Assembly (NCBI GenBank): GCA_964398365.1 | Contig: CAYNMC010000015.1 | Location: forward strand, 1-37,240 | Direction: 5' to 3' | Length of the DNA stretch: 37,240 nucleotides | From: CAYNMC01 sp964398365 | GTDB taxonomy: Bacteria > Patescibacteriota > Microgenomatia > UBA1400 > CAYNMC01 | Shown here: positions 15,617 through 23,068 of the stretch, piece by piece | How the letters are laid out: every line of letters starts with the position of its first letter | Position numbering within the stretch: the stretch's first letter is position 1 | Program-made: the position numbers and the translations under genes | The notes under the pieces: model-generated | Told to the model about the DNA's origin: nothing | Seen by the model: only the letters and a program-made list of their open reading frames with translations | Databases searched by the model: none

Positions 15617-15985
15617 ATGCGGATTAAAACAGGTACTTCTCGCCATCGAAGACATCAAAAAGTTTTAAAAAGCACCAAAGGCTACCGGATGACAAAGCAT
15701 CGACTTTATAAAGTGGCCCATGAGGCTAAGCTTCATGCCGGTCAGTACGCCTATATCGGCCGGAAAAAACGCAAGAGAGATTTCCGAAAGTTATGGATTG
15801 TCCGTTTAAACGCGGCGGTAAGGGAGTACGGTTTAACCTATCGCAAATTTATTAATCTTCTTAAAAAGGCCAAGATCATTCTTAACCGAAAAGTTTTAGC
15901 CGAACTGGCGGTCAACCAACCACAAATTTTTAAAGAAATTGTCAGTGTGTGTCAAAAACAAGATGCCAAAACGGTTCAAAATTAA
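15617..15985 (+). CDS. rplT: 50S ribosomal protein L20
   Basis: A 122-aa protein needed early in 50S assembly and the usual feedback repressor of this operon. It has RHRRHQKVLKSTKGYRMTKH, YAYIGRKKRKRDFRKLWIVR and LNAAVREYGLTYRKFINLLK, all diagnostic for L20. ATG 15617 is chosen over TTG 15605, which overlaps the rpmI stop and only adds MLKK. Its 3' end participates in an inverted repeat (15914-15933 with 15982-16002). No L20 operator can be pointed to with confidence, although control by L20 is common for this gene order. Confidence 0.95.
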   Translation: MRIKTGTSRHRRHQKVLKSTKGYRMTKHRLYKVAHEAKLHAGQYAYIGRKKRKRDFRKLWIVRLNAAVREYGLTYRKFINLLKKAKIILNRKVLAELAVNQPQIFKEIVSVCQKQDAKTVQN

Positions 15986-16002
15986 AAATTTTGTGGTTGG
16001 TT
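15914..16002 (+). repeat. Inverted repeat spanning the rplT stop
   Basis: AACCAACCACAAATTTTTAA at 15914-15933 is the reverse complement, with one extra base, of 15982-16002. The arms are 48 bases apart. It could fold the 3' end of the rplT message; a second small hairpin GTGG/CCAC and a T-rich stretch (16020-16027) follow. Confidence 0.4.
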
Positions 16003-16058
16003 CCACGATTTAAGGGCTGTTTTTTTCTTGACAAAAAATAGTTAAAATTAACTTGTTC

Positions 16059-17096
16059 ATGCTTCCGGAACTCATTCATAATCTCAAAAACGAGGCCTTA
16101 GCTTTAATCAGTCAAACCAAAAATGCCAAAGAGCTTGAGGATTTAAGAATCAGCTTTTTGGGTCGCAAAGGTAAAATTAATCAGCTTTTTGCCCAAATTC
16201 TTCAGCTAACCAATCAACAAGAAAAAATTAACTTCGGCAAAAGCCTTAATGAAGTTAAACAAATTATTCAGGAGGCGCTTGCCAATCAAAGCAAAATTTT
16301 AGCCAGCGACGAGGAGACTACATTCTCATGGTTTGATCCAACCTTACCCGGTGTTAAACCAGCCCAAGGCCATCTTCATCTGCTGAGCCAAGCAATTGAG
16401 GAAATTAGTGAAATTTTTGGGCAAATTGGCTTTGTGCGGGTCCGTTATCCGGAGGTAGACTGGGACTGGTATGTTTTTGAAGCTTTAAATATGCCGCCGG
16501 GTCATCCCGCCCGTGATGAATGGGAAACTTTTTTCGTAGAGGCTCCAAAACATCCTCAATTTGGCGAAATGGTTTTGTCAACGCACACCTCCAACGGCCA
16601 AGTACGCGAAATGGAACGTCTCAAAGCCAAACCACCTATCCGAATGCTCAATCTTGCCAAATGCTACCGCCGTCAGCAAGACAACACTCATACTTTAATG
16701 TTTCACCAGTTTGAAGGACTGGTTATTGACCGCAACATCAAAATTATTCATCTTAAGGGGGTTTTGGATTACTTCGGTCAAGCGTGGTTTGGTGCAGGTG
16801 TGAAATCCAGATTGCGACCCTTTCATTTCCAATTTACCGAACCTTCTTTTGAAGTTGACTTTACTTGTCTTAATTGTCAGGGAAAAGGTTGCCGCTCCTG
16901 TAAAAGTGGCTGGCTGGAAATCGGCGGAGCAGGCATGGTTCATCCCAAGGTCTTGGAGGCTGGCGGCATTGACAGTCGGCAATTTCGCGGTTTTGCCTTT
17001 GGTTGTGGTGTAGAACGCTTACTCATGTTGCGTCACCAAATTCCCAATATTAGATTATTTTATGAAAATGACTTAAGATTTTTAGAGCAATTTTAA
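16059..17096 (+). CDS. pheS: Phenylalanyl-tRNA synthetase alpha subunit
   Basis: The catalytic alpha chain of PheRS, about 345 aa. An N-terminal coiled coil with the DLRISFLGRKGKINQLF motif is followed by the class II core: ARDEWETFFV, the motif LSTHTSNGQVREM, CYRRQQDNTHTLMFHQFEGL and the closing GFAFGCGVERLLMLRHQIPN. A CLNCQGKGCRSC insertion could bind zinc. ATG 16059 is preferred to TTG 16053; TAAAAT at 16043-16048 lies ten bases before the ATG and no Shine-Dalgarno is seen. pheT starts nine bases after the stop. Confidence 0.95.
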   Translation: MLPELIHNLKNEALALISQTKNAKELEDLRISFLGRKGKINQLFAQILQLTNQQEKINFGKSLNEVKQIIQEALANQSKILASDEETTFSWFDPTLPGVKPAQGHLHLLSQAIEEISEIFGQIGFVRVRYPEVDWDWYVFEALNMPPGHPARDEWETFFVEAPKHPQFGEMVLSTHTSNGQVREMERLKAKPPIRMLNLAKCYRRQQDNTHTLMFHQFEGLVIDRNIKIIHLKGVLDYFGQAWFGAGVKSRLRPFHFQFTEPSFEVDFTCLNCQGKGCRSCKSGWLEIGGAGMVHPKVLEAGGIDSRQFRGFAFGCGVERLLMLRHQIPNIRLFYENDLRFLEQF

Positions 17097-17105
17097 AGAA
17101 AGAAA

Positions 17106-19133
17106 ATGAATTTTATCTTTCCTCATTCTTGGCTTAAAGATTTCCTTAAAACCTCGGCTTCACCGCAAAAAATTGCCGAGTGCCTTTCTCTTTGCAGTGC
17201 CTCAGTGGAAAAAATCACCAAGGTAAATAATGACTGGCTTTATGAAGTAGAAATTCCCAGCAACCGTGTTGATATGATGTCGGTGGCAGGCATAGCTAGA
17301 GAAGCGGCGGCGGTCTTGCCTGAGTTTGGTTTTAAGGCTAAGTTTCAAAACGATCCTTACAAGCTTAAAAACTCAAACCCGTTCAAGCCTCAAACCTCAA
17401 ACGCTGAGCTGAAGGTGATCCTTAAAGACAAATCCCTTTGTTGGCGTTTTAGTGCCATCATCATAAAAAATGTCAATTTAAAACCCTCGCCAAAAATTAT
17501 TAAAGAAAGACTAGAAAAATCAGGCATCAGAAGTTTAAATAATGTGGTTGATATTTCAAATTATTTAATGATGGCCTACGGTCAGCCGGTTCATATTTTT
17601 GATTACGACAAAATTGCCGGGCACCAAATGAAATTGCGCCGTTCCCAGAAGGGTGAAAGTTTAACCACCCTTGACGGCAAAACTTTCAAGCTGCCGGGTA
17701 ATGATATCGTTATTGAAGACAAAGAGGGTAAACTGATTGATTTATGCGGCATTATGGGCGCGCTTAATTCGGCAGTAAGCCAGAAAACTAAAAATATTCT
17801 TTTGTTTGTCCAAACTTATAATCCCACTCATATCCGTCAAACTTCAATGAAGTTAGCCCAAAGAACTCAAGCCAGTCAACTTTTTGAAAAGGGTACCGAT
17901 CCTCAGTTGGTGATGCCGACTTTAATTAAAGGAATTGAATTAATTAGCAAACTCGCTCAGGGCAAACCTGCAGCTAAATTTTATGATTTCTATCTCCAAG
18001 CCTACAAAACTTCTTGGTTAAAATTCTCTTACTCTTTAATTGAACAAATTTTGGGGATAAAAATTTTGCCGGCAAAAGTTACCAAAATCCTTCTTGCTTT
18101 AGGCTTTCAGGTTGAATTTTCTTCCCGAAATCAGTTATTAAAAGTCGGCGTCCCTTCTTGGCGGGCCAATGATATTAAAATTCCCGAAGATATTGTGGAG
18201 GAAGTGGCGCGGATTTGGGGTTATTACCGTTTGCCTTCGCAATTACCCGCAGGCAACTTGCCGCCGCCTTCACCATGGCAAAAAACCTTTAAACTTGAAA
18301 GTAAAGTCAAAAATTTGCTGAAGGGTTGGGGATTCACAGAAGTCTATACTTATTCCTTAGTCAGTTCAACTCTTTTGGCAAAATTTAACGAAGAAGCCGC
18401 TAAGCATTTAGCACTTAAAAATCCGCTGACGGCTGATTGGCAATATTTACGTTCCTCTTTAATTCCCAGTCTCTTGGAAGTCTTGGTAAAAAACCAACAT
18501 CTTGAAAAACTTCTCAAAATTTTTGAAATCGCCAATGCTTATCAACCGCGAAAAGACAACCTTCCCCTAGAAAAAAGTCTTTTAACCTTGGTCCTTCACA
18601 ACGCCGATTTTTTCCAATTAAAAGGGTTGCTGGAGGCTTTATTTGCCGACCTAAAAATTAATTATGATTTTAAGCCAGAATTGGAACATCGCTGGCTGGT
18701 AAAAGAAAAAACCCTTACTGTTTTTGCCGGCTCTGAAAAATTAGGCATTTTTGGCCAGCTGAAACCAACTTTTTTGAAAAGAATGGACCTTAAAGGAGAA
18801 GTTTATAGCGCGGAACTAGCTTTAGACAAATTTCTTAAAGTGATGGGCAAAAGTCTTTATCGCCCCATAAACCAAAATCCGCTGATAATTGAAGATTTAA
18901 CTTTTATCTTCCCCCTCAAAACCTACTATGCCCAAATTGCCGCTTTAATCAAACAACTTAGTCCTTTGCTCGTAAAGATTGATTTGGTTTCTCAATTTCA
19001 AAACCGTAAAACCTTCCGCCTTTATTATCAACATCCCGCAAAATCACTCACGAGCACAGAAATTGCCAAAATAAGAAAAACGATCGTAAACACGCTTGCC
19101 TCAAAAGGTATTCAATTGGTCGGGAAGGTTTAA
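17106..19133 (+). CDS. pheT: Phenylalanyl-tRNA synthetase beta subunit, without the N-terminal OB domain
   Basis: The structural and editing beta chain of PheRS. The usual tRNA-binding (EMAP II-like OB) domain is absent: HSWLKDFLKTSASPQKIAEC leads directly to EVEIPSNRVDMMSVAGIARE, which in full-length proteins follows that domain. The B3/B4 region (NNVVDISNYLMMAYGQPVHI), the B5 domain (VGVPSWRANDIKIPEDIVEE), the catalytic-like core and the C-terminal FDX-ACB domain are all present. The length is 675 aa against about 800. It starts nine bases after pheS and ends eight bases from the converging penicillin-binding protein gene. Confidence 0.93.
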   Translation: MNFIFPHSWLKDFLKTSASPQKIAECLSLCSASVEKITKVNNDWLYEVEIPSNRVDMMSVAGIAREAAAVLPEFGFKAKFQNDPYKLKNSNPFKPQTSNAELKVILKDKSLCWRFSAIIIKNVNLKPSPKIIKERLEKSGIRSLNNVVDISNYLMMAYGQPVHIFDYDKIAGHQMKLRRSQKGESLTTLDGKTFKLPGNDIVIEDKEGKLIDLCGIMGALNSAVSQKTKNILLFVQTYNPTHIRQTSMKLAQRTQASQLFEKGTDPQLVMPTLIKGIELISKLAQGKPAAKFYDFYLQAYKTSWLKFSYSLIEQILGIKILPAKVTKILLALGFQVEFSSRNQLLKVGVPSWRANDIKIPEDIVEEVARIWGYYRLPSQLPAGNLPPPSPWQKTFKLESKVKNLLKGWGFTEVYTYSLVSSTLLAKFNEEAAKHLALKNPLTADWQYLRSSLIPSLLEVLVKNQHLEKLLKIFEIANAYQPRKDNLPLEKSLLTLVLHNADFFQLKGLLEALFADLKINYDFKPELEHRWLVKEKTLTVFAGSEKLGIFGQLKPTFLKRMDLKGEVYSAELALDKFLKVMGKSLYRPINQNPLIIEDLTFIFPLKTYYAQIAALIKQLSPLLVKIDLVSQFQNRKTFRLYYQHPAKSLTSTEIAKIRKTIVNTLASKGIQLVGKV

Positions 19134-19141
19134 TTTTATTT

Positions 19142-21787
19142 TCAGGAAGAAGGGGAGGGGGAGACCGAAGAACTTGCCGAAGGGCTGGGTGAAAGTGAAG
19201 GTTGCGGCGAGCTTTCCACTTCTCGATTAACACCAATTTTAATCTCCTGTTCACCACTGTTACCCTTTTCATCATAAGCTTTGGCTTTTAGGGTATAAAT
19301 GCCATCGGCTAAAACAAATTTCGTCCGGTAGGGCTTACTCGTAAAAGTTTCTTTTTTCTCATTATTAAGATAGACTTCAACCTTTTCAATTTTATAATTG
19401 GCTATCACTTGAATCTCAACTGTCACTTCTTGAGTCTTAATTTGCGCTTTATCACTCGGCTGCTGGAACTTTACTAAAACTTCATTACCCTCATCACAGT
19501 ACTCGCTGGGAATTTGATAGCGCTCGTCGTTTTGTTTGCTAATCCAGTTATTAATTGCCTCCTGCCAGCGATTCCGGCTGTCGGTAGAGAGAGGATCATT
19601 TTCTTTAAGAATAATAACTTCACGCTCTTCAAAATCACCTTTGCTAATCATCGTCTCGCTTGCCAGTTTATTTTTTTGACCACGACAAACTTTAATTTTC
19701 TGATGAATCGGGTCGCTGGCCGTGGGAATGGTGTTGCTTAAAAAAAGTTCTTCTTTGCTCTCAAAGCCATCATGGGCAGGATAGCCAGAAATTTTATCAA
19801 CGCTAATTCTTTCTATACCTTCAGGCATGGCAAATTCCAAAGCCGGCGAGGTCCTTAAAAGCTCCAAAATAATTTGACGCCAGATGGGAGAAGCTCCCGA
19901 AACACCGGAAGCTACTTCCTTCATGGGCGAATTGTCGTTATTGCCCACCCAAACGCCCACTAAAAACCGCGGCGTCCAGCCAATAGTCCAGTTATCGCGC
20001 TTATCATCGGTAGTGCCGGTTTTGACCGCCACCGTATAACCCGGAAGGTTAAGCAAACTGTTTTGACCAAAAGTAATAAGACGGGCGTTGTTATCGGCTA
20101 AAATATGATTAATTAAAAAAGCCAATTGTTCACTGATAAGCCTCGGGCCCTTGCGCGGTTTTACCTCTTCTAAGGTTCTGCCGTTGCGATCTTCAACTTT
20201 TAAAATCGCCACCGGTTCAACTTTGTAACCGCTGTTAGCAAAGGCGGAGTAGGCCACAGCTAAATCTATTAATCTGACTTCACCGCCGCCTAAGGTAACT
20301 GACAAACCAAAACGGTTAACATTCTCCGGTGTGGGTGCCAAGGTTTCCAGGCCCAAGCGATAAGCCATCGTTAACATTTCTTTGATACCCACCATCGCTA
20401 AAAGTTTCACCGAAGGCACATTTAGCGAGCTGCCCAAAGCATGACGCAAATCTACCGGACCGTGATCTTTGCCATCGTAATTAACGGGAATGTAGGGCTT
20501 TTGATTGAGGCCGCCGGGAAACTCCGTTTTTACGTCCATAATCATCGTCGCCGGCGTATAACCCTTGCTCAAGGCCGTCAAATAGGTTACCGGTTTAATC
20601 GAGGAACCGGGCTGGCGTAAGGAAAAGACGACATTGACCTTACCGTCATAATTTGGATCATCATAGTCTTTTGAGCCCACCATAGCTAAAATCTCACCTG
20701 TTTGGGGATCTAAAACGATGGCCGCACCATTGGTAATGTGCAGTGATTCTACTTTTTTAATTTCTTCCTTAACCACGGCTTCGGCCTTTTGCTGTATTTT
20801 TAAATCTAGGGTAGTCGTCACTTTTAAACCTCCTTCTTCAACCATTTTTTCGCCATAGCGCTCAGCCAAAAGCTGCTTAACATACATAACAAAATGTGGG
20901 GCTAAAAAGTTGCTTTCTGGCTGGCGAAATTTCACCTCGGCTAAAGCCTTAAGCGCCTCCTGTTCCTCTGTTTTATTAATATAACCATCTTCCCGCATGC
21001 GGCGTAAAACATCAGTTGTTCGCGCCACATAAGCCTGGGGGTGATTGCCAAAGGGAGAATAATAACTTGGCCTTTGAGGTAAACCAGCCAAAATTGCCGA
21101 CTCAACCAAATTAAGTTCCTTCACCGGTTTGCCAAAATAAGTTTCGGCGGCCGCCGCCACTCCCCACGCCGTGCCACCATAAGGCGCTTCATTAAGATAC
21201 ATCTGTAAAATTTGATCTTTGCTATATTTGTGTTCTATCTGAATGGCTAAGATAAATTCTTTCAGCTTACGGGTTAAAGTTCTCTGGGAACTCAACAAAA
21301 CGTTTTTCACTAACTGTTGGGTGAGCGTCGAACCGCCAGCGAGCGTGTGTTTAAAAACAATACTGTAAATTGCCCTCAACCAGCCAAAGGGATCAAACCC
21401 TTGATGCTGATAAAAATTTTTATCCTCAATGGCAATGGTCGCTTGACGTAAAGAAAGGGGAATCTCTTCCCAGTTAACTGGTAAACGCCGTTGTTCACCA
21501 TAAACTTCATAGAGAGTCTCGCCATTCCTGTCGACAATTTTACTGGCAAAACCCTCATGACGGACTACCTTATCTGGCGAAGGCAAATTCCTTGCTGACC
21601 AGACAAATAAAACCGCAAAACTTAATAAACTGATCAGTAAGACAAAAAAACTCGCTAAGGCCAAAAACCTAAGCAATTTCGCTTTTGAAAAGCGCGCGCG
21701 CCGAAATTGAAAAGAGGAGAGGGAATAACGGTGGAGTTTTGTCCTTTGCCGTCGACCAAAAATAAACTTAAAAATAAAAGTCAGCAT
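19142..21787 (-). CDS. Class A penicillin-binding protein (PBP1a family)
   Basis: A bifunctional peptidoglycan synthase, 881 aa. A basic cytoplasmic N-terminus and one membrane helix (about 41-64) are followed by the GT51 glycosyltransferase with E121 in EDKNFYQHQGFDPFGW and GGSTLTQQLVKN. The transpeptidase has S395xxK398 (PGSSIKP), S454-L-N456 and K589-T-G591. A C-terminal beta-sandwich (about 770-850, EVTVEIQVIANYKIEKVEVY) resembles an Ig-like/Big domain, followed by a Ser/Pro-rich tail that probably crosses or contacts the cell wall. It converges with pheT. The upstream layout TTGTTT-17-TAAACT-6-ATG suggests a leaderless message. Confidence 0.94.
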   Translation of the reverse strand: MLTFIFKFIFGRRQRTKLHRYSLSSFQFRRARFSKAKLLRFLALASFFVLLISLLSFAVLFVWSARNLPSPDKVVRHEGFASKIVDRNGETLYEVYGEQRRLPVNWEEIPLSLRQATIAIEDKNFYQHQGFDPFGWLRAIYSIVFKHTLAGGSTLTQQLVKNVLLSSQRTLTRKLKEFILAIQIEHKYSKDQILQMYLNEAPYGGTAWGVAAAAETYFGKPVKELNLVESAILAGLPQRPSYYSPFGNHPQAYVARTTDVLRRMREDGYINKTEEQEALKALAEVKFRQPESNFLAPHFVMYVKQLLAERYGEKMVEEGGLKVTTTLDLKIQQKAEAVVKEEIKKVESLHITNGAAIVLDPQTGEILAMVGSKDYDDPNYDGKVNVVFSLRQPGSSIKPVTYLTALSKGYTPATMIMDVKTEFPGGLNQKPYIPVNYDGKDHGPVDLRHALGSSLNVPSVKLLAMVGIKEMLTMAYRLGLETLAPTPENVNRFGLSVTLGGGEVRLIDLAVAYSAFANSGYKVEPVAILKVEDRNGRTLEEVKPRKGPRLISEQLAFLINHILADNNARLITFGQNSLLNLPGYTVAVKTGTTDDKRDNWTIGWTPRFLVGVWVGNNDNSPMKEVASGVSGASPIWRQIILELLRTSPALEFAMPEGIERISVDKISGYPAHDGFESKEELFLSNTIPTASDPIHQKIKVCRGQKNKLASETMISKGDFEEREVIILKENDPLSTDSRNRWQEAINNWISKQNDERYQIPSEYCDEGNEVLVKFQQPSDKAQIKTQEVTVEIQVIANYKIEKVEVYLNNEKKETFTSKPYRTKFVLADGIYTLKAKAYDEKGNSGEQEIKIGVNREVESSPQPSLSPSPSASSSVSPSPSS

Positions 21788-21793
21788 GGTTAA

Positions 21794-21822
21794 AGTTTAA
21801 CAAAGAGCTTTATTTTAAACAA
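21794..21822 (-). promoter_or_regulatory. Promoter of the penicillin-binding protein gene (leaderless)
   Basis: On the minus strand TTGTTT (21817-21822), 17 bases, TAAACT (21794-21799), then six bases to ATG 21787. No Shine-Dalgarno. Confidence 0.4.
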
Positions 21823-21874
21823 GTTTTAAACAAGATTCCTTCTTTTATCACCGGGCCTGCCGACAGATTAAAAA

Positions 21875-21900
21875 CCGAAAAAAATCCGATCCCGGAGCGG
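21875..21900 (+). repeat. Dispersed 26-base repeat, copy 2
   Basis: Identical to 10642-10667 except for one base (CCGAAAAAAATCCGAT then CCCGGAGCGG). It ends 12 bases before a strong promoter. Confidence 0.6.
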
Positions 21901-21912
21901 AATTAAAAGTAT

Positions 21913-21941
21913 TTAACAGAGAACGAATTTGCTGATATGAT
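21913..21941 (+). promoter_or_regulatory. Strong rightward promoter with no assigned gene
   Basis: TTAACA (21913-21918), a 17-base spacer, and TATGAT (21936-21941) with an extended TG at 21933-21934. Each hexamer has five of six consensus bases. Transcription would begin near 21948, over 400 bases before the next gene start. Confidence 0.6.
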
Positions 21942-22190
21942 AGTAGTAATTGAGTGGCTCTTTTGGGCTCCGGAAAGGGAGGTGTAATTTATCTTTCAAA
22001 TCTTTTCTTACTTCCTTTTGATATTTCTTATATCAACGCTAAAAGATTAAACTCCGGATACGGCAATACCTACCGGTTTTGGCTATGTTTTTAGTAATTT
22101 CTAAAGCAGGACGAATGATTCCCAATCTCCATTTTTTTTAATCTAACTATTTCTTTCTCTAACATAAAGCTTTTTTTCATATAAAATTTA

Positions 22191-22232
22191 TTAACTTATT
22201 AAAGATACCTGTTCTTAACTTATTAAAGATAC
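22191..22232 (+). repeat. Two 18-base direct repeats, 24-base period
   Basis: TTAACTTATTAAAGATAC is perfectly repeated at 22191-22208 and 22215-22232, with a six-base spacer. They lie about 120 bases upstream of the TrpR-like gene and might be binding sites. Confidence 0.7.
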
Positions 22233-22251
22233 TTGAGACTTTATATGTAAC

Positions 22252-22286
22252 AATGTCTGTCAGTTTTCGACTAACTTGACTTTATT
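22252..22286 (+). repeat. Possible solo insertion-sequence end
   Basis: AATGTC, then 16 bases, then ACTTGACTTTAT: the same two blocks with the same spacing occur at 123-156, at the end of the truncated transposase gene. The 16 bases between are mostly different. This may be a leftover terminal repeat. Confidence 0.35.
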
Positions 22287-22353
22287 ACCAAACCTTGTTA
22301 ACTTTAAATAAAATAATTTAAATTATTGAAGTGTTAAGCGCCAAGGAGAATAG

Positions 22354-22803
22354 ATGGCACAGATTTCTAAATATCCGTTAAGATCAGAAGTTTTTGAAAA
22401 AATATTTGAATTGTTGACCAAAGCCATCATCAACGCCACCAATAAAGAAGAAACAGAAGCTTTGCTGGAGGATCTCTTGACGCCAACGGAAAAAATTATT
22501 TTAGCAAAAAGACTGGCAATTGCGGTTTTACTCTCAAAGGATTATTCTTATAAAACAATTAAGGAAATCCTCCACGTCAGTACACCAACAATCGCCATGG
22601 TGAATCTCTCTTTAAAATATAAAGGTAGGGGGTTTAAGTTATTTACTTCCCGCCTATTAAAAGAGGCAAAAAATAATGAATTTTGGAATAAAGTTGAAGA
22701 TTTAGTTTTAGCCGCGCTTGGCAGCGTCAAAGGAGGCAAAACCTACCGTTATCTACGAGAAGAATTAAGAAGAAAAAAACACCGCCAGAAAACTCTACTT
22801 TAA
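22354..22803 (+). CDS. TrpR/YerC-YecD-like DNA-binding protein
   Basis: A 149-aa protein of the Trp repressor superfamily. The DLLTPTEKIILAKRLAIAVL segment is the family's first conserved helix pair, and SYKTIKEILHVSTPTIAMVN is the helix-turn-helix. The C-terminal part has a basic tail (LRRKKHRQK) not found in short YerC proteins, which are about 100 aa. AAGGAGA sits nine bases before ATG 22354. It is preceded by 566 bases without a recognised gene, including a pair of direct repeats that could be its operator. Target genes and ligand unknown; nothing indicates tryptophan sensing. Confidence 0.8.
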   Translation: MAQISKYPLRSEVFEKIFELLTKAIINATNKEETEALLEDLLTPTEKIILAKRLAIAVLLSKDYSYKTIKEILHVSTPTIAMVNLSLKYKGRGFKLFTSRLLKEAKNNEFWNKVEDLVLAALGSVKGGKTYRYLREELRRKKHRQKTLL

Positions 22804-23029
22804 TAATTCAAATTATTTTAAAGCTGGGGGGGTAAACTAAGGTTCAAGAATCGGCTAAAATTTAAGAAAGAAGCCAAGGAAGGAAAAAACAAGAAATAGT
22901 TAAAAATGGCAGAAAGGGAATTAAGTTATAAAAAATGGCCTAGAAAGAGGAAGTTATGCTATAAAAAAGGAGAGCCAACTTAGAAAATAAAAGCTTCAAA
23001 TAAAAACTTCCGAAAATCTTTAAAAACCA

Positions 23030-23058
23030 TAGACAGATAACAAAAAAAGACTTAAAAT
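23030..23058 (+). promoter_or_regulatory. tyrS promoter (leaderless)
   Basis: TAGACA (23030-23035), a 17-base spacer and TAAAAT (23053-23058), each five of six to consensus, ten bases before ATG 23069. No Shine-Dalgarno is present. The 22804-23029 stretch before it is purine-rich and shows no gene. Confidence 0.55.
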
Positions 23059-23068
23059 ACTTTTAATT

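Larger units (their letters stand above)
21948..22353 (+). other. Gene-free stretch, possible non-coding RNA or long leader
   Basis: No ORF of convincing quality is seen on either strand. After the promoter come GGCTCCGGAAAGGGAGGTG (21964-21982), which looks like a Shine-Dalgarno but is followed only by short frames beginning at ATC, ATT or GTA, then a hairpin-capable CTCCGG...CCGG (22053-22077), a T-rich run, an 18-base direct repeat pair (22191, 22215) and a possible insertion-sequence end (22252-22286). It does not match tmRNA, RNase P or SRP RNA motifs known to me. Confidence 0.35.

Noticed and set aside
16028..16033. TTGACA before pheS as part of its promoter
   Set aside because: No -10 box lies 16-18 bases downstream; the TAAAAT present is only nine bases away.
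16695..16982. A 95-aa leftward frame opposite pheS
   Set aside because: Shadow of conserved pheS codons; no promoter or family match.
21957..22020. A short hydrophobic leader peptide starting at ATC or ATT after GGGAGGTG
   Set aside because: Only non-standard starts and about 20-35 codons are available; kept as a possibility under the gene-free stretch, not as a gene.
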